In this document: positions 1 through 9,857 of the stretch, in pieces
How positions within the stretch are numbered: position 1 is the first letter of the stretch
How the letters are laid out: each line of letters starts with the position of its first letter
Origin: Aliiroseovarius sp. S1339
GTDB lineage: Bacteria; Pseudomonadota; Alphaproteobacteria; Rhodobacterales; Rhodobacteraceae
Reading direction: 5' to 3'
Length of the DNA: 64,000 nucleotides
Assembly: GCF_023195695.1 (NCBI RefSeq)
Contig: NZ_JALPQG010000002.1
Span: 248,001 to 312,000, forward strand
Position numbers and translations under genes: made by a program
Notes under the pieces: generated by a model
Database searches by the model: none
Told to the model about the DNA's origin: nothing
What the model saw: only the letters and a program-made list of their open reading frames with translations

Positions 1-794
1 TAGTGCTGAACATGATCGTGAATGCGCCTGACAAAGATCGCCGCCCCTTCGACCACGTGGTGGACGTGTTCACGGCTGGTGCCCCACCCGCCGCTGCCAC
101 CCTAGCTGCGATCGAGCCGTTGGGCTTCAACATCACGCAGGTTTACGGCCTGACCGAAACCTATGGGCATATTACCGAATGCCTGTGGAACGGCCCGGAA
201 TGGAACGACCTGCCACAAAGCGAGAAGTCGTCCTTAAAAGCGCGCACAGGCGTCGCGATGCCGCAGATGGAGGATATCACCGTCCTGACCAGCGACACGA
301 TGGAACAGGTCGCGATGGACGGCGAAACTATCGGCGAAATTATGATCCGCGGCAATTCGGTGATGAAAGGTTATTTGAAGAACCCCGACGCCACGCGCGA
401 GGCGTTCAAGGGCGGCTATTTCCATTCAGGTGATATCGCGCACCAGACACCGGACGGCTATATCCGCATCACAGACCGGGCCAAGGATATCATCATCTCG
501 GGCGGCGAAAACGTCAGCTCGGTCGAGGTTGAGGGCGCGTTGATGCACCACCCCGCCGTCAGCTTGTGTGCCGTGGTCGCCAAGCCTGATGACACGTGGG
601 GCGAAGTGCCTTGCGCTTTTGTGGAACTTAAGGATGGTGCCAACGTGACGGAAGACGAGTTGATCGCCTTCGTTCGCGAACGGCTGGCCGGGTTCAAAAC
701 CCCAAAAAAGATCGAGTTTTGCGAGCTTCCCAAGACCTCGACCGGTAAAATACAGAAGTTTGAACTGCGCGATCGCTTAAGGAACAAAAACTGA
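1..794 (+). CDS. Acyl-CoA synthetase (AMP-binding), C-terminal part
   Basis: This is the 3' part of a gene whose start lies before the window; the frame is open to the left edge. The 263 visible residues cover the end of the large domain and the whole C-terminal domain of an AMP-forming acyl-CoA ligase. Visible motifs are YGLTET (about residue 48), GYFHSGDIA (about 138), the hinge DRAKDIIISGGENVSS and the terminal PKTSTGKIQ with the catalytic lysine. Full-length relatives are about 540 residues. The sequence resembles the medium-chain/methylmercaptopropionate ligases common in marine Rhodobacteraceae (DmdB-like), but the acyl-binding half is missing, so the substrate cannot be assigned. Confidence 0.9.
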   Translation, partial: VLNMIVNAPDKDRRPFDHVVDVFTAGAPPAAATLAAIEPLGFNITQVYGLTETYGHITECLWNGPEWNDLPQSEKSSLKARTGVAMPQMEDITVLTSDTMEQVAMDGETIGEIMIRGNSVMKGYLKNPDATREAFKGGYFHSGDIAHQTPDGYIRITDRAKDIIISGGENVSSVEVEGALMHHPAVSLCAVVAKPDDTWGEVPCAFVELKDGANVTEDELIAFVRERLAGFKTPKKIEFCELPKTSTGKIQKFELRDRLRNKN

Positions 795-875
795 CCCGTC
801 ACGCGCATTGCCCGAACGGTTTCGAGCGAGTATCCTGACCGCAACAATAACGAGCAGGCGAGACCCGTCCAAAAA

Positions 876-1892
876 ATGACGGCCCTCACGAAATATGAAC
901 GGCTGGAAGCAGCCGGGTTGTGGCGCGCTTCACCCGAGGCGCAGCGCCGCGACGTTATCCTATCGCTTGGCGATGCCACATTGGTGATCTCGGATCAGCA
1001 TGGCACCGCGCTGGCGCATTGGTCCCTGCCCGCCGTTATCCGCCTGAACCCCGCAGAGCGCCCGGCGCTTTTTTCACCCGGCGAGGATGCGACGGAAGAT
1101 CTGGAAATCGAGGACGACACGCTGATCAAGGCGATTGAGAAGGTGCGCACGGTCGTTGAAAGACGCCGCCCACATCCCGGACGCCTGCGCCATTGGGTCA
1201 CTGCTGGCATTATTGGCCTGTTGGTTGCGCTTTGTGTGTTTTGGCTGCCCAATGCGCTTCGCGACTACACGGTATCGGTGGTGCCCGATCCGACGCGGGA
1301 CGCCATCGGGCAACGTATCCTGAACCGAATTGGCCGGGTGGCCGGGCAGCAATGCGATGGGCAGATCGGACAAAGCGCGCTTGACCGGCTTACCGCCCGG
1401 GTGCTGGACACCGCCGCACCCCGCGTGATCGTGCTGTCAGGTGGCGTGCAGACGGCGACACATTTGCCGGGGCATATCACGCTTCTGAACCGCGCCCTGA
1501 TCGAAGATTACGAAGAACCAGACGTGGTCGCCGGGTTTCTATTGGCCGAGGATATGCGCAGGCAGGCCACCGACCCGATGAATGCCCTGCTGGAACATGC
1601 TGGGCTAAAGGCCACCGCTCAACTTCTGACGACAGGTGATCTGCCCGACGGCGTGATCGACAGCTACGCAGAGGATTTGTTGATCGCCGCCCCGGCCCCG
1701 CTGGATCACAGCGCGCTGCTTACCCGGTTCGAAAAAGCGGGCGTTCGCTCAACGCCTTACGCCTATGCGCTGGATCTGACGGGGGAAAGCACGCTTGATC
1801 TGATCGAAGCCGATCCCGTTGCGTTGGCCGACGCAACGCCGTTGCTTACAGATGCAAACTGGGTTCGCCTGCAAGGCATTTGCGGCGAATAG
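876..1892 (+). CDS. Single-pass membrane protein of unknown function
   Basis: The 338-residue protein begins at an ATG 81 bp after the ligase stop. It has a cytoplasmic N-terminal part of about 105 residues, one clear membrane segment near residues 108-128 (AGIIGLLVALCVFWLP) and a soluble C-terminal part of about 200 residues. I see no catalytic motif. The C-terminal part, with a pattern of helices around LAEDMRRQA, vaguely recalls a degenerate M48-type peptidase fold, but no HExxH is present. The ligase upstream and the convergent upp gene downstream give no functional hint. Coding quality (GC bias, length, position) supports a real gene. Confidence 0.75.
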   Translation: MTALTKYERLEAAGLWRASPEAQRRDVILSLGDATLVISDQHGTALAHWSLPAVIRLNPAERPALFSPGEDATEDLEIEDDTLIKAIEKVRTVVERRRPHPGRLRHWVTAGIIGLLVALCVFWLPNALRDYTVSVVPDPTRDAIGQRILNRIGRVAGQQCDGQIGQSALDRLTARVLDTAAPRVIVLSGGVQTATHLPGHITLLNRALIEDYEEPDVVAGFLLAEDMRRQATDPMNALLEHAGLKATAQLLTTGDLPDGVIDSYAEDLLIAAPAPLDHSALLTRFEKAGVRSTPYAYALDLTGESTLDLIEADPVALADATPLLTDANWVRLQGICGE

Positions 1893-1916
1893 CAACCGCA
1901 CCCACGTCCCCCAGAC

Positions 1917-2549
1917 CTATTTCGTCCCATACATCCGGTCGCCAGCGTCGCCAAGGCCGGGCACGATATAGCCCTTTTCATTCAGCTTTTCATCCAGCGC
2001 GGCGGTGATAATCGGCACATCGGGATGAGCCTCTTTCATGCGCGCCACACCTTCCGGTGCCGCCAAAAGACACATAAAGCGGATATTGCGTGCACCCGCC
2101 TTCTTCAACAAATCAATCGCCGCGGCCGAACTGTTGCCTGTCGCCAACATGGGGTCAACTGCGATGACCAACCGGTCCTCCAACGCCTCGGGCACTTTGA
2201 AATAATACTGAACCGGTTGCAGCGTTTCTTCGTCACGGTACAACCCGACGAACCCAACTCGTGCCGAAGGGATCAGCTCCAAAACACCGTCCAGCAATCC
2301 ATTGCCCGCGCGTAGGATCGACACCAAAGCCAGCTTGCGCCCAGCCAAAACCGGCGCATCCATGTCTTGCATCGGGGTGGTGATCCGTTTGTTTACCATC
2401 GGCAACTCGCGCGTCACCTCATAGGCCAGAAGCTGACTAATCTCGCGCAGAAGCTGTCGAAAATGATTGGTCGGTGTCGCCTCGTCTCGCATCAGTGTCA
2501 GTTTGTGCTGGATCAACGGGTGTTTCACGACGGTTAGATGGTCATACAT
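1917..2549 (-). CDS. upp: Uracil phosphoribosyltransferase
   Basis: The 210-residue protein converts uracil and PRPP to UMP in pyrimidine salvage. The start [11 protein letters not shown] is the conserved family N-terminus; an upstream in-frame extension is rejected because it lies inside the preceding gene. The PRPP loop appears as [13 protein letters not shown] and the uracil-binding region near the C-terminus as the [17 protein letters not shown] tail. The start codon overlaps the end of add by 8 bp, so translation is probably coupled. It is the last gene of the salvage operon cdd-deoB-add-upp. Confidence 0.97.
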   Translation of the reverse strand: MYDHLTVVKHPLIQHKLTLMRDEATPTNHFRQLLREISQLLAYEVTRELPMVNKRITTPMQDMDAPVLAGRKLALVSILRAGNGLLDGVLELIPSARVGFVGLYRDEETLQPVQYYFKVPEALEDRLVIAVDPMLATGNSSAAAIDLLKKAGARNIRFMCLLAAPEGVARMKEAHPDVPIITAALDEKLNEKGYIVPGLGDAGDRMYGTK

Positions 2550-3534
2550 CTTGAGTCTCCAGTATTTCGCGCACGCGCGTGCGGGTATTTTCATCACAGA
2601 AAGCCGCGTCAATCGCGGTCAGGTTCAGGTCTTTGAAGTCCGCATCATCCCAGCCGAACTGGCGCGACAGGTCTTCGTATTCTTTCACCATATTGGTGCG
2701 GAAGAAGGGCGGATCATCGGTCGACACGGTGACCTTCACGCCGCGGTCACGCAGCTTGGCAATGGGATGTGCGGCAAGGTCGGGATAGACGCCCAGAAAG
2801 ACGTTTGATCCCGGACAGACCTCAAGCGTGATGCCGTCCTCGATCAAACGATCCACCAGCGCTAAATCTTCGATTGCCCGCACCCCATGGCCGATGCGCT
2901 GGACCTTCAGATCATCCAAAGCGGCGCGCACCTCGTCCGGACCATTCCATTCGCCCGCGTGCGTGGTCAGCTGCAAACCAGCTTCGCGCGCCATATCAAA
3001 GGCATAGGCAAAATCACCTTGTTTGCCTGACTTTTCATCGCCACCCATGCCAAAGCCGGGGATGAAATCGCCAGCTGTTTCCTGTGCACAGCGCGCGGTT
3101 TCACGGGCGGCGTCAGGGCCGAAATGACGCACGGCGGTGACGATGCCGCGCAGGGTGACTCCAGTGTCGCGTTCGGCTTCGGCGGCGGCTTCGACAATGG
3201 CGGCAAGGTAGTCGCGCCAAGCGCCGACGTCGCGCGCGCCGCAAAAGTCCGGAGAGATGAAGGTTTCAACATAAACCACCCCCGCCTCGGCGCAGTTTTC
3301 CAAAACGGCCTTGGTCAGACGGGCGTAATCTTCGGGGCTTTTCAAAACCGAGGTCGCGGCTTCGTAAACTTCCAGAAAATGCCAGAAATCCCGATAGGCA
3401 TATCCGCCATCCTCGGCAAAAATGGCTGACAAATCGACGCTTTTCTCTTTTGCCAAACCCCGGATAAAATCGGGTGGGGCGGCACCTTCGATATGGGTGT
3501 GCAGCTCGACCTTCGGCAGCGATTTGAAACTCAT
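2542..3534 (-). CDS. add: Adenosine deaminase
   Basis: The 330-residue enzyme deaminates adenosine or deoxyadenosine to inosine. The zinc ligands sit in the N-terminal VELHTHIEG motif; the catalytic region shows TTHAGEW, RIGHGVR and VSTDDPPFF, all typical of the metallo-dependent hydrolase fold. The start [14 protein letters not shown] is the natural one, since it overlaps the deoB stop as ATGA (4 bp). Downstream the gene overlaps upp by 8 bp. Length and motifs fit functional Add enzymes. Confidence 0.96.
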   Translation of the reverse strand: MSFKSLPKVELHTHIEGAAPPDFIRGLAKEKSVDLSAIFAEDGGYAYRDFWHFLEVYEAATSVLKSPEDYARLTKAVLENCAEAGVVYVETFISPDFCGARDVGAWRDYLAAIVEAAAEAERDTGVTLRGIVTAVRHFGPDAARETARCAQETAGDFIPGFGMGGDEKSGKQGDFAYAFDMAREAGLQLTTHAGEWNGPDEVRAALDDLKVQRIGHGVRAIEDLALVDRLIEDGITLEVCPGSNVFLGVYPDLAAHPIAKLRDRGVKVTVSTDDPPFFRTNMVKEYEDLSRQFGWDDADFKDLNLTAIDAAFCDENTRTRVREILETQDV

Positions 3535-4745
3535 AGAAACGACGTCCCTGCCCCACGTGTGTCCAGACCCAGATGCGCCGCGACCGACGCGCCGATATCT
3601 GAAAAGCCACACAAACCGACCTCGTGCAGACCGACGCCCGCACCAATCACCGGCACCCGTTCGCGGGTGTGATCGGTGCCGACCCAAGTCGGGTCATTGC
3701 CGTGATCGGCGGTGAAGATCAGCAAATCGCCTTCGCGCATTTTTTCGAACAGGCGCGGCAGTTCGCCGTCAAACCATTCCAACGCGCGGGCATAGCCAGA
3801 CACGTCGCGACGGTGACCATATCTGGAGTCGAACTCAACAAAATTGGCAAATACCAGATCGCCATCCTGCGCCGTATCCATCGACGCAACCAGATGCTCC
3901 ATCAGGTCGGCGTCCGCACCCTTCTTCAGCGTATCAATCCCGCGATGGGCAAAAATGTCGCCGATCTTGCCAATCGCATGCACTTTGCGGCCCGCTTCTT
4001 GCACCCAGTCACACAAGGTCGGGCTGGGTGGCATCATGGCAAAATCACGGCGGTTTGTGGTGCGTTTGAACCCATCAGCTTCCGACCCAAGAAAGGGGCG
4101 CGCAATGGCGCGGCCCACCTGCATGGCGTGGACCATTGGCGCGATCGCCTCGCACAGATCAATCAGCCGGTCGAGGCCAAATACCTCTTCATGAGCGGCG
4201 ATCTGTATGACGCTGTCGACCGAGGTGTAAACGATGGGCCAGCCCGTGCGCAGGTGCTCGGCCCCCAATTCGTCAAGAATTTCGGTGCCCGAGGCATGTT
4301 TGTTGCCCAGAATGCCATCCACGCCCGCGATCTGGCAGATTTTCTGTGTTAGCTCCTCAGGAAAAGCGGGCTGCGTGTCCGGGAAATAGCCCCAATCCCA
4401 TGGCACCGGCACCCCGGCGATTTCCCAATGGCCTGATGGGGTGTCCTTGCCCTTCGATATCTCTTCGGCCGCGCCCCACAACCCTTGCGGGGTTGCGGTC
4501 AACCCCGGCGTTTCGTCACCCGAGGACAGACGGATCGCGGCCCCCAAACCCAGCCCATCCAGATTGGGCATCTTCAACGGCCCGCTGCGCCCTTCTTCAG
4601 CCCGACCAGCGGCGCAGGCTTGCGCGATGTGGGCCAGTGTGTTGGCCCCGGTGTCGGGCACCGTCTTGTCATTGAAGAAAGCGTGCGCATCGGGTGCGCC
4701 GCCACAACCGGCACTGTCCAATACGATCAAAAAGGCGCGGGTCAT
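3531..4745 (-). CDS. deoB: Phosphopentomutase
   Basis: The 404-residue enzyme interconverts (deoxy)ribose 1-phosphate and 5-phosphate, linking nucleoside breakdown to central carbon metabolism. The N-terminus MTRAFLIVLDSAGCGG carries the first metal-binding aspartate of the alkaline-phosphatase superfamily; near the C-terminus LLIFTADHGNDPTWVGTDHTRE supplies the remaining metal ligands. It starts at an ATG that overlaps the cdd stop by 4 bp (ATGA) and itself overlaps add by 4 bp. The neighbours make it part of a nucleoside salvage operon. Confidence 0.97.
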   Translation of the reverse strand: MTRAFLIVLDSAGCGGAPDAHAFFNDKTVPDTGANTLAHIAQACAAGRAEEGRSGPLKMPNLDGLGLGAAIRLSSGDETPGLTATPQGLWGAAEEISKGKDTPSGHWEIAGVPVPWDWGYFPDTQPAFPEELTQKICQIAGVDGILGNKHASGTEILDELGAEHLRTGWPIVYTSVDSVIQIAAHEEVFGLDRLIDLCEAIAPMVHAMQVGRAIARPFLGSEADGFKRTTNRRDFAMMPPSPTLCDWVQEAGRKVHAIGKIGDIFAHRGIDTLKKGADADLMEHLVASMDTAQDGDLVFANFVEFDSRYGHRRDVSGYARALEWFDGELPRLFEKMREGDLLIFTADHGNDPTWVGTDHTRERVPVIGAGVGLHEVGLCGFSDIGASVAAHLGLDTRGAGTSFL

Positions 4746-5134
4746 GTGTTCACCATATGCTCGGGTCCGAAGGCGCCCGGTAACAGCTCGGACATGGTCA
4801 TAGTCAGGCTTTCGCCGCTCATCGTCATCATGGTGACAGTCGCATCCGCGTCTGCGAATTCCGCCAATTTCTGGCGACAACCGCCGCAGGGTGTGACCGG
4901 CAGTGGCGCATCGGCGATCACCACAACCTCGACCACCTTGCGATCACCTGCCAAGGCCATCGCCGCGATTGCGCCCGCTTCGGCGCAAGTGCCTTCGGGA
5001 TAAGCCACGTTTTCAACATTGCAGCCCGCATAAACCGCCCCCGAGGCACAGCGCAGCGCCGCCCCAACTTTGAAGTTCGAATACGGCACATAGGCATTTT
5101 CACGGGCAGTTTTTGCAGCGTCCAACAGCGACAT
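4742..5134 (-). CDS. cdd: Cytidine deaminase
   Basis: The 130-residue homotetrameric-type enzyme deaminates cytidine and deoxycytidine. The zinc and catalytic motif is GTCAEAGAIAAM, and the two further cysteine ligands are in PCGGCRQKL. NFKVGAAL and GCNVENVAYPEG are the usual substrate-binding strands. It is the first gene of the four-gene salvage operon and overlaps deoB by 4 bp. A divergent gene (maeB) begins about 200 bp away, so the promoters of both lie in 5135-5341. Confidence 0.97.
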   Translation of the reverse strand: MSLLDAAKTARENAYVPYSNFKVGAALRCASGAVYAGCNVENVAYPEGTCAEAGAIAAMALAGDRKVVEVVVIADAPLPVTPCGGCRQKLAEFADADATVTMMTMSGESLTMTMSELLPGAFGPEHMVNT

Positions 5135-5341
5135 CGGACCTCCTGATCAGTCATGGTTTGATGTCCAAACACCGTGGCGCGAGGTGCCGCCGGATGCAAG
5201 GCCAAACCGCGCGCGTGTTGACGAGCCAGCCAATACCTGCGCTATCCTATGGTTGCGCAAGCAGGCTTGATTGCGCTTGGCCCCTTATTGTAGGGCAGGA
5301 CAGCAGATGGTTTAATGCTAAACTTCCCGCAGGAGGATACC

Positions 5342-7615
5342 TTGAGCGAAGACAATTACCCCCGCAAACGCGCGTTGGATTATCATGAGTTTCCGAAACC
5401 AGGCAAGCTGGAAATCCGCGCAACAAAGCCCATGGCAAACGGACGCGACCTAAGCTTAGCCTATTCGCCGGGGGTGGCCGAAGCTTGTTTGGAAATTCAG
5501 AAAGATCCCTCCTCCGCAAGCCGCTACACCACCCGCGGCAATCTGGTTGCAGTGGTTTCGAACGGGACTGCGGTGCTGGGTTTGGGCAATATCGGCGCGC
5601 TGGCATCTAAGCCCGTGATGGAAGGCAAGGCGGTTTTGTTCAAGAAATTCGCCAACATTGACTGCTTCGATATTGAGCTGGACGAAAATGACCCCGAAAA
5701 GCTGGCCGATATCGTTTGTGCGATGGAACCCAGCTTTGGCGCGATCAATCTTGAAGATATCAAGGCACCAGATTGTTTCATCGTTGAACAAATCTGCCGC
5801 GAACGGATGAACATCCCGGTTTTCCACGATGATCAGCACGGCACCGCCATTGTCGTCGGCGCAGCAGCCACGAACGCGCTGAGGGTGACGGGTAAGTCTT
5901 TCGACCAGATCAAGGTTGTGTCCGCTGGCGGCGGTGCGGCTGGTATTGCCTGTCTGAACATGTTGCTGAAACTGGGTGTAAAGCGTGAAAACGTCTGGTT
6001 ATGCGATATTGCAGGGTTGGTCTATAAAGGTCGCGAGGCCGATATGACGCCGCAGAAGGCGGCCTATGCCCAAGGCACATCCACGGCCACTTTGGACGAT
6101 GTGATCGAGGGTGCAGACCTGTTCCTTGGTTTGTCAGGCCCCGGCGTGCTGAAACCCGCGATGGTCGCAAAGATGGCCAAACAGCCCATCGTGTTCGCCC
6201 TTGCCAACCCAACACCCGAGATCATGCCGGATGATGTGCGGGCCGTCGCGCCCGACGCCATCATCGCGACAGGCCGGTCTGACTTTCCCAATCAGGTCAA
6301 CAACGTATTGTGCTTCCCATTCATTTTCCGGGGCGCGCTTGACGTCGGCGCGACCGAAATCAATGACGCGATGCAACTGGGGTGCATCGAAGGTATCGCG
6401 GCCCTTGCCCGCGCAACCACATCTGCCGAAGCCGCCGCCGCCTATAAGGGCGAACAGCTGAGTTTCGGCGAAGATTATCTGATCCCGAAACCGTTCGATC
6501 CGCGCCTGATGGGTGTGGTCGCCAGTGCGGTTGCGAAGGCCGCGATGGAAAGCGGCGTGGCCACCCTCCCGGTTGACGATATTGAAGCATATAAAGAGAC
6601 ACTGGACGGCTCGGTTTTCCGCTCGGCCTTGATCATGCGCCCGGTCTTCGAGGCCGCAGCGACCGCAAAACGCAACATCGTCTTTGCCGAGGGCGAAGAT
6701 GAACGCGTCCTGCGCGCCGCCAATGCGATGTTGGAGGAAACAACCGATGCGCCCATCCTGATCGGGCGGCCAGATGTGATCGCCTTGCGTTGCGAACGCG
6801 CCGGCCTGTCGATCAAACCGGGCAAGGATTTCCAGATCGTGAACCCGGAACGCGATGACCGGTATCGCGACTATTGGGGTGCATATCATCAGATCATGGC
6901 ACGGCACGGCACGACACCGGATCTTGCAAAGGCCATTCTGCGCACAAATACCACAGCCATCGGTGCAATCATGGTGCATCTGGGCCATGCTGACAGTGTC
7001 ATCGCTGGCACGTTCGGACAGTTTTTGTGGCATCTGAATTACATCAAGCAGATTTTGGGCACGGACGAATTGCATCCGATCGGCGCACTTAGCCTGATGA
7101 TCCTGCAAGACGGGCCGATTTTCATTGCAGACACGCATGTGCACAACACACCGACCGCAGAACAGATCGCAGAAACCGTCTGTGCGGCGGCCCGGCATGT
7201 GCGCCGGTTCGGGGTCGAGCCGAAAATCGCCCTGTGTTCCTATTCTCAGTTTGGCAACCATTCTGGTGACAGTGGGGTGCGGGCGCGGGGTGCTTTGGAT
7301 ATTCTAAACAGTCAACCACGCGATTTTGCGTATGAGGGCGAAATGCATGTAGATGCGGCTTTGGACGCAGACGTGCGCCGCCACATCTTCCCGGATGCTC
7401 GTTTCGACGGCCCTGCCAATGTTTTGGTGTTTGCCAATGCGGACGCCGCCAGCGCCGTTCGCAATACGTTGAAGGTGAAGGGCGGCGGGCTTGAAGTTGG
7501 ACCGATCCTGATGGGCATGGGCAACCGCAGCCATATTGTCACGCCATCAATCACCGCGCGCGGATTGCTAAATATGTCCGCGGTCGCTGGCACGCCTGTG
7601 GCGAGGTATGGATAA
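5342..7615 (+). CDS. maeB: NADP-dependent malic enzyme with phosphotransacetylase-like domain
   Basis: The fused enzyme oxidatively decarboxylates malate to pyruvate. The N-terminal malic enzyme part has [12 protein letters not shown], the [10 protein letters not shown] loop and the nucleotide-binding [12 protein letters not shown]. The C-terminal third (from about residue 430) is a phosphotransacetylase-like domain that in this family regulates rather than catalyses. I place the start at TTG 5342, giving 757 residues beginning [20 protein letters not shown], because AGGAGG at 5331-5336 is ideally spaced from it. An in-frame ATG at 5315 would put this ribosome site inside the gene. A hairpin follows the stop. 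Confidence 0.95.
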   Translation: MSEDNYPRKRALDYHEFPKPGKLEIRATKPMANGRDLSLAYSPGVAEACLEIQKDPSSASRYTTRGNLVAVVSNGTAVLGLGNIGALASKPVMEGKAVLFKKFANIDCFDIELDENDPEKLADIVCAMEPSFGAINLEDIKAPDCFIVEQICRERMNIPVFHDDQHGTAIVVGAAATNALRVTGKSFDQIKVVSAGGGAAGIACLNMLLKLGVKRENVWLCDIAGLVYKGREADMTPQKAAYAQGTSTATLDDVIEGADLFLGLSGPGVLKPAMVAKMAKQPIVFALANPTPEIMPDDVRAVAPDAIIATGRSDFPNQVNNVLCFPFIFRGALDVGATEINDAMQLGCIEGIAALARATTSAEAAAAYKGEQLSFGEDYLIPKPFDPRLMGVVASAVAKAAMESGVATLPVDDIEAYKETLDGSVFRSALIMRPVFEAAATAKRNIVFAEGEDERVLRAANAMLEETTDAPILIGRPDVIALRCERAGLSIKPGKDFQIVNPERDDRYRDYWGAYHQIMARHGTTPDLAKAILRTNTTAIGAIMVHLGHADSVIAGTFGQFLWHLNYIKQILGTDELHPIGALSLMILQDGPIFIADTHVHNTPTAEQIAETVCAAARHVRRFGVEPKIALCSYSQFGNHSGDSGVRARGALDILNSQPRDFAYEGEMHVDAALDADVRRHIFPDARFDGPANVLVFANADAASAVRNTLKVKGGGLEVGPILMGMGNRSHIVTPSITARGLLNMSAVAGTPVARYG

Positions 7616-7636
7616 GGCGACTCGGCGCTGCTAATA

Positions 7637-7753
7637 TTTGCAAGGTGGAGTTTGCAGTTTTGCAAACTCCACCATTTTCAAATTTTGACCACCTATTTCG
7701 CTGAGGTTTGCAAAAATTTGCAGGCAAAAGAGAGTGCGATTGCAAATTTTTGC
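7637..7753 (+). promoter_or_regulatory. Cluster of TTTGCAAA-type words upstream of prpE
   Basis: Words of the form TTTGCAAA or TTTGCA occur at 7637, 7651, 7659, 7707, 7717, 7740 and 7749. The last four form two similar bipartite sites, TTTGCAAAAATTTGCA (7707-7722) and TTGCAAATTTTTGC (7740-7753). TTTGCAAA is the core recognised by RamB/ScfR-type regulators of acetate and propionate assimilation genes in other bacteria. The position 90-200 bp before prpE fits such an operator. The regulator itself is not in the window. Confidence 0.5.
7644..7673 (+). terminator. Hairpin after maeB
   Basis: A perfect 13-bp stem (GGTGGAGTTTGCA and its complement) closes a GTTT tetraloop 28 bp after the maeB stop. 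It is followed by ATTTTCAAATTTT, a weak U-rich tract. It could terminate maeB. The stem also contains TTTGCAAA-type words that recur downstream, so it may instead or also be an operator. Confidence 0.55.
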
Positions 7754-7845
7754 GGACAAACAGCCGCAGGCCAAACGCCGCGCTTGCCCTAACGATAGTT
7801 GGGGGCGTAACACATCATACCAAGGGAAATTGGAGGAAGTGCACC

Positions 7846-9735
7846 ATGGCATACAAAGACGTATACGCAGCCTGGCAGACCGACCCAGAAGCCTTCTGGA
7901 TGGATGCGGCCCGCGCGATCACTTGGGACAGCCCCCCGTCAAAAGCTCTCTTTGACGACAACGCGCCGCTGTACGAGTGGTTCTCGGACGGAATGGTGAA
8001 CACCTGCTACAACGCGGTGGACCGCCACGTCGAAGGCGGGCGCGGCGATCAGGTGGCAATCATCTATGACAGCCCAATCACCGGACGTCAGGCCAAGATC
8101 ACTTTTGCCCAGTTGAAAGACCGTGTCGCATCGTTTGCAGGTGCGTTGAAAGCGAAAGGCGTCGAAAAGGGCGATCGGGTCATCATCTATATGCCGATGG
8201 TACCTGAAGCTTTGATGGCCATGCTGGCTGTCACCCGTATCGGCGCGGTGCATTCGGTGGTGTTTGGCGGCTTTGCGTCGACCGAACTGGCGGTGCGCAT
8301 CGACGACGCCAAACCCAAAGCGATCATCGCCGCATCTTGCGGGATCGAGCCGGGCCGCGTCATCGCCTACAAGCCGCTTCTGGATGGCGCGATTGATATC
8401 GCCGAACACAAGCCGGACTTCACCGTGATTCTTCAGCGGGAAGAGGCCATCGCCGACTTGACCTCCGGTCGCGATTACGACTGGACCGAGCTGGAAGCAG
8501 GTGCCACCCCCGCCGATTGCCTGCCGGTCGAAGGCAACCACCCGGCCTACATTCTGTATACTTCGGGCACCACCGGCCAGCCGAAAGGCGTCATTCGTCA
8601 TACTGGCGGTCATCTGGTCGCGCTGAACTGGACGATGAAAAACATCTACAACGTCGATCCCGGCGATGTGTTCTGGGCGGCGTCCGACGTGGGTTGGGTC
8701 GTGGGGCACAGCTATATCACCTATGGCCCGCTGATCCACGGCAACACCACCATCGTATTCGAGGGCAAGCCCGTCGGCACACCCGATGCGGGCACTTTCT
8801 GGCGGGTGATCTCGGAACACAAGGTTAAGAGCTTCTTTACTGCCCCCACTGCTTTTCGCGCGGTGAAACGCGAAGACCCCAAAGGCGAGTTCGTGAGGAA
8901 GTATGATCTGTCGTGCATGAAACAAGTCTATCTGGCCGGTGAACGCGCTGACCCGGACACCATCGTCTGGGCGCAGGAACAGTTGCAGGTGCCGGTGGTC
9001 GATCACTGGTGGCAGACCGAAACCGGCTTCGCCATCGCCGCGAACCCGCTGGGGATCGAGGAACTGCCGACCAAGCTTGGCTCGCCCTCTGTGCCGATGC
9101 CGGGTTATGACGTGCAAATTCTGGACGAAGGCGGCCACCCGATGGCAGCAGGCGAATTGGGCGCCATCGCCATCAAGCTCCCCCTCCCCCCCGGCACGTT
9201 GCCGACGCTGTGGAACGCAGAAGATCGCTTCAAGTCCAGCTATCTGAACACGTTCCCCGGCTATTACGAAACAGGCGACGCGGGATACAAGGACGAGGAC
9301 GGATACCTGTACATCATGGCCCGCACCGACGATGTGATCAATGTCGCAGGTCACCGCTTGTCGACCGGCGGCATGGAAGAGGTGTTGGCAAGCCACCCTG
9401 ATGTGGCCGAATGCGCCGTGATCGGCGTCACTGACCAGCTGAAGGGCCAGTTGCCGTTGGGCATGATCTGCCTGAACGCAGGCACCGACCGCCCGGAAGA
9501 AGACGTGACCGCAGAATGCGTCAAGCTGGTGCGTGAAAAGATCGGCCCTGTGGCCGCGTTCAAGCTGTGCATCGTTGTGGACCGGCTGCCAAAGACACGG
9601 TCGGGCAAGATTTTGCGCGCGACCATGGTTTCGATCGCCGACGGCAAGGACTACAAAATGCCCGCTACGATTGATGATCCGGCCATTCTGGAAGAAATCC
9701 AGGAAGCGCTGCAAAGCCTTGGGTATTCCAAGTAA
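7846..9735 (+). CDS. prpE: Propionyl-CoA synthetase
   Basis: The 629-residue AMP-forming ligase activates propionate (and probably acetate less well) to its CoA thioester. The phosphate loop YTSGTTGQPKG lies near residue 237, and the catalytic lysine of PKTRSGKILR near residue 588. Length and the C-terminal TIDDPAILEEIQEAL match PrpE better than the slightly longer acetyl-CoA synthetases; an Acs-type activity remains possible. The ATG at 7846 is preceded by GGAGG at 7832-7836. Upstream in-frame starts lie in the operator region and are rejected. A strong terminator follows at 9755. Confidence 0.88.
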   Translation: MAYKDVYAAWQTDPEAFWMDAARAITWDSPPSKALFDDNAPLYEWFSDGMVNTCYNAVDRHVEGGRGDQVAIIYDSPITGRQAKITFAQLKDRVASFAGALKAKGVEKGDRVIIYMPMVPEALMAMLAVTRIGAVHSVVFGGFASTELAVRIDDAKPKAIIAASCGIEPGRVIAYKPLLDGAIDIAEHKPDFTVILQREEAIADLTSGRDYDWTELEAGATPADCLPVEGNHPAYILYTSGTTGQPKGVIRHTGGHLVALNWTMKNIYNVDPGDVFWAASDVGWVVGHSYITYGPLIHGNTTIVFEGKPVGTPDAGTFWRVISEHKVKSFFTAPTAFRAVKREDPKGEFVRKYDLSCMKQVYLAGERADPDTIVWAQEQLQVPVVDHWWQTETGFAIAANPLGIEELPTKLGSPSVPMPGYDVQILDEGGHPMAAGELGAIAIKLPLPPGTLPTLWNAEDRFKSSYLNTFPGYYETGDAGYKDEDGYLYIMARTDDVINVAGHRLSTGGMEEVLASHPDVAECAVIGVTDQLKGQLPLGMICLNAGTDRPEEDVTAECVKLVREKIGPVAAFKLCIVVDRLPKTRSGKILRATMVSIADGKDYKMPATIDDPAILEEIQEALQSLGYSK

Positions 9736-9754
9736 CGACCGCCTGGGAATGGGG

Positions 9755-9791
9755 AAAACGCCTCCGAACCTAGTTTGGAGGCGTTTTTTTT
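9755..9791 (+). terminator. Rho-independent terminator of prpE
   Basis: An 11-bp stem (AAAACGCCTCC paired with GGAGGCGTTTT) with a GAACCTAGTTT loop is followed by a run of T. It lies 20 bp after the prpE stop and ends the transcript before the regulator gene. Confidence 0.92.
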
Positions 9792-9857
9792 GGCATTTCA
9801 ACAATCACTTCGCTAGAACCAAACCGGGCACCGCAGAATGTGCATAGATATCGGGGA

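Noticed and set aside
7939-9804. A 621-codon minus-strand frame opposite prpE
   Set aside because: It is antisense to a complete, motif-rich prpE and resembles no protein.
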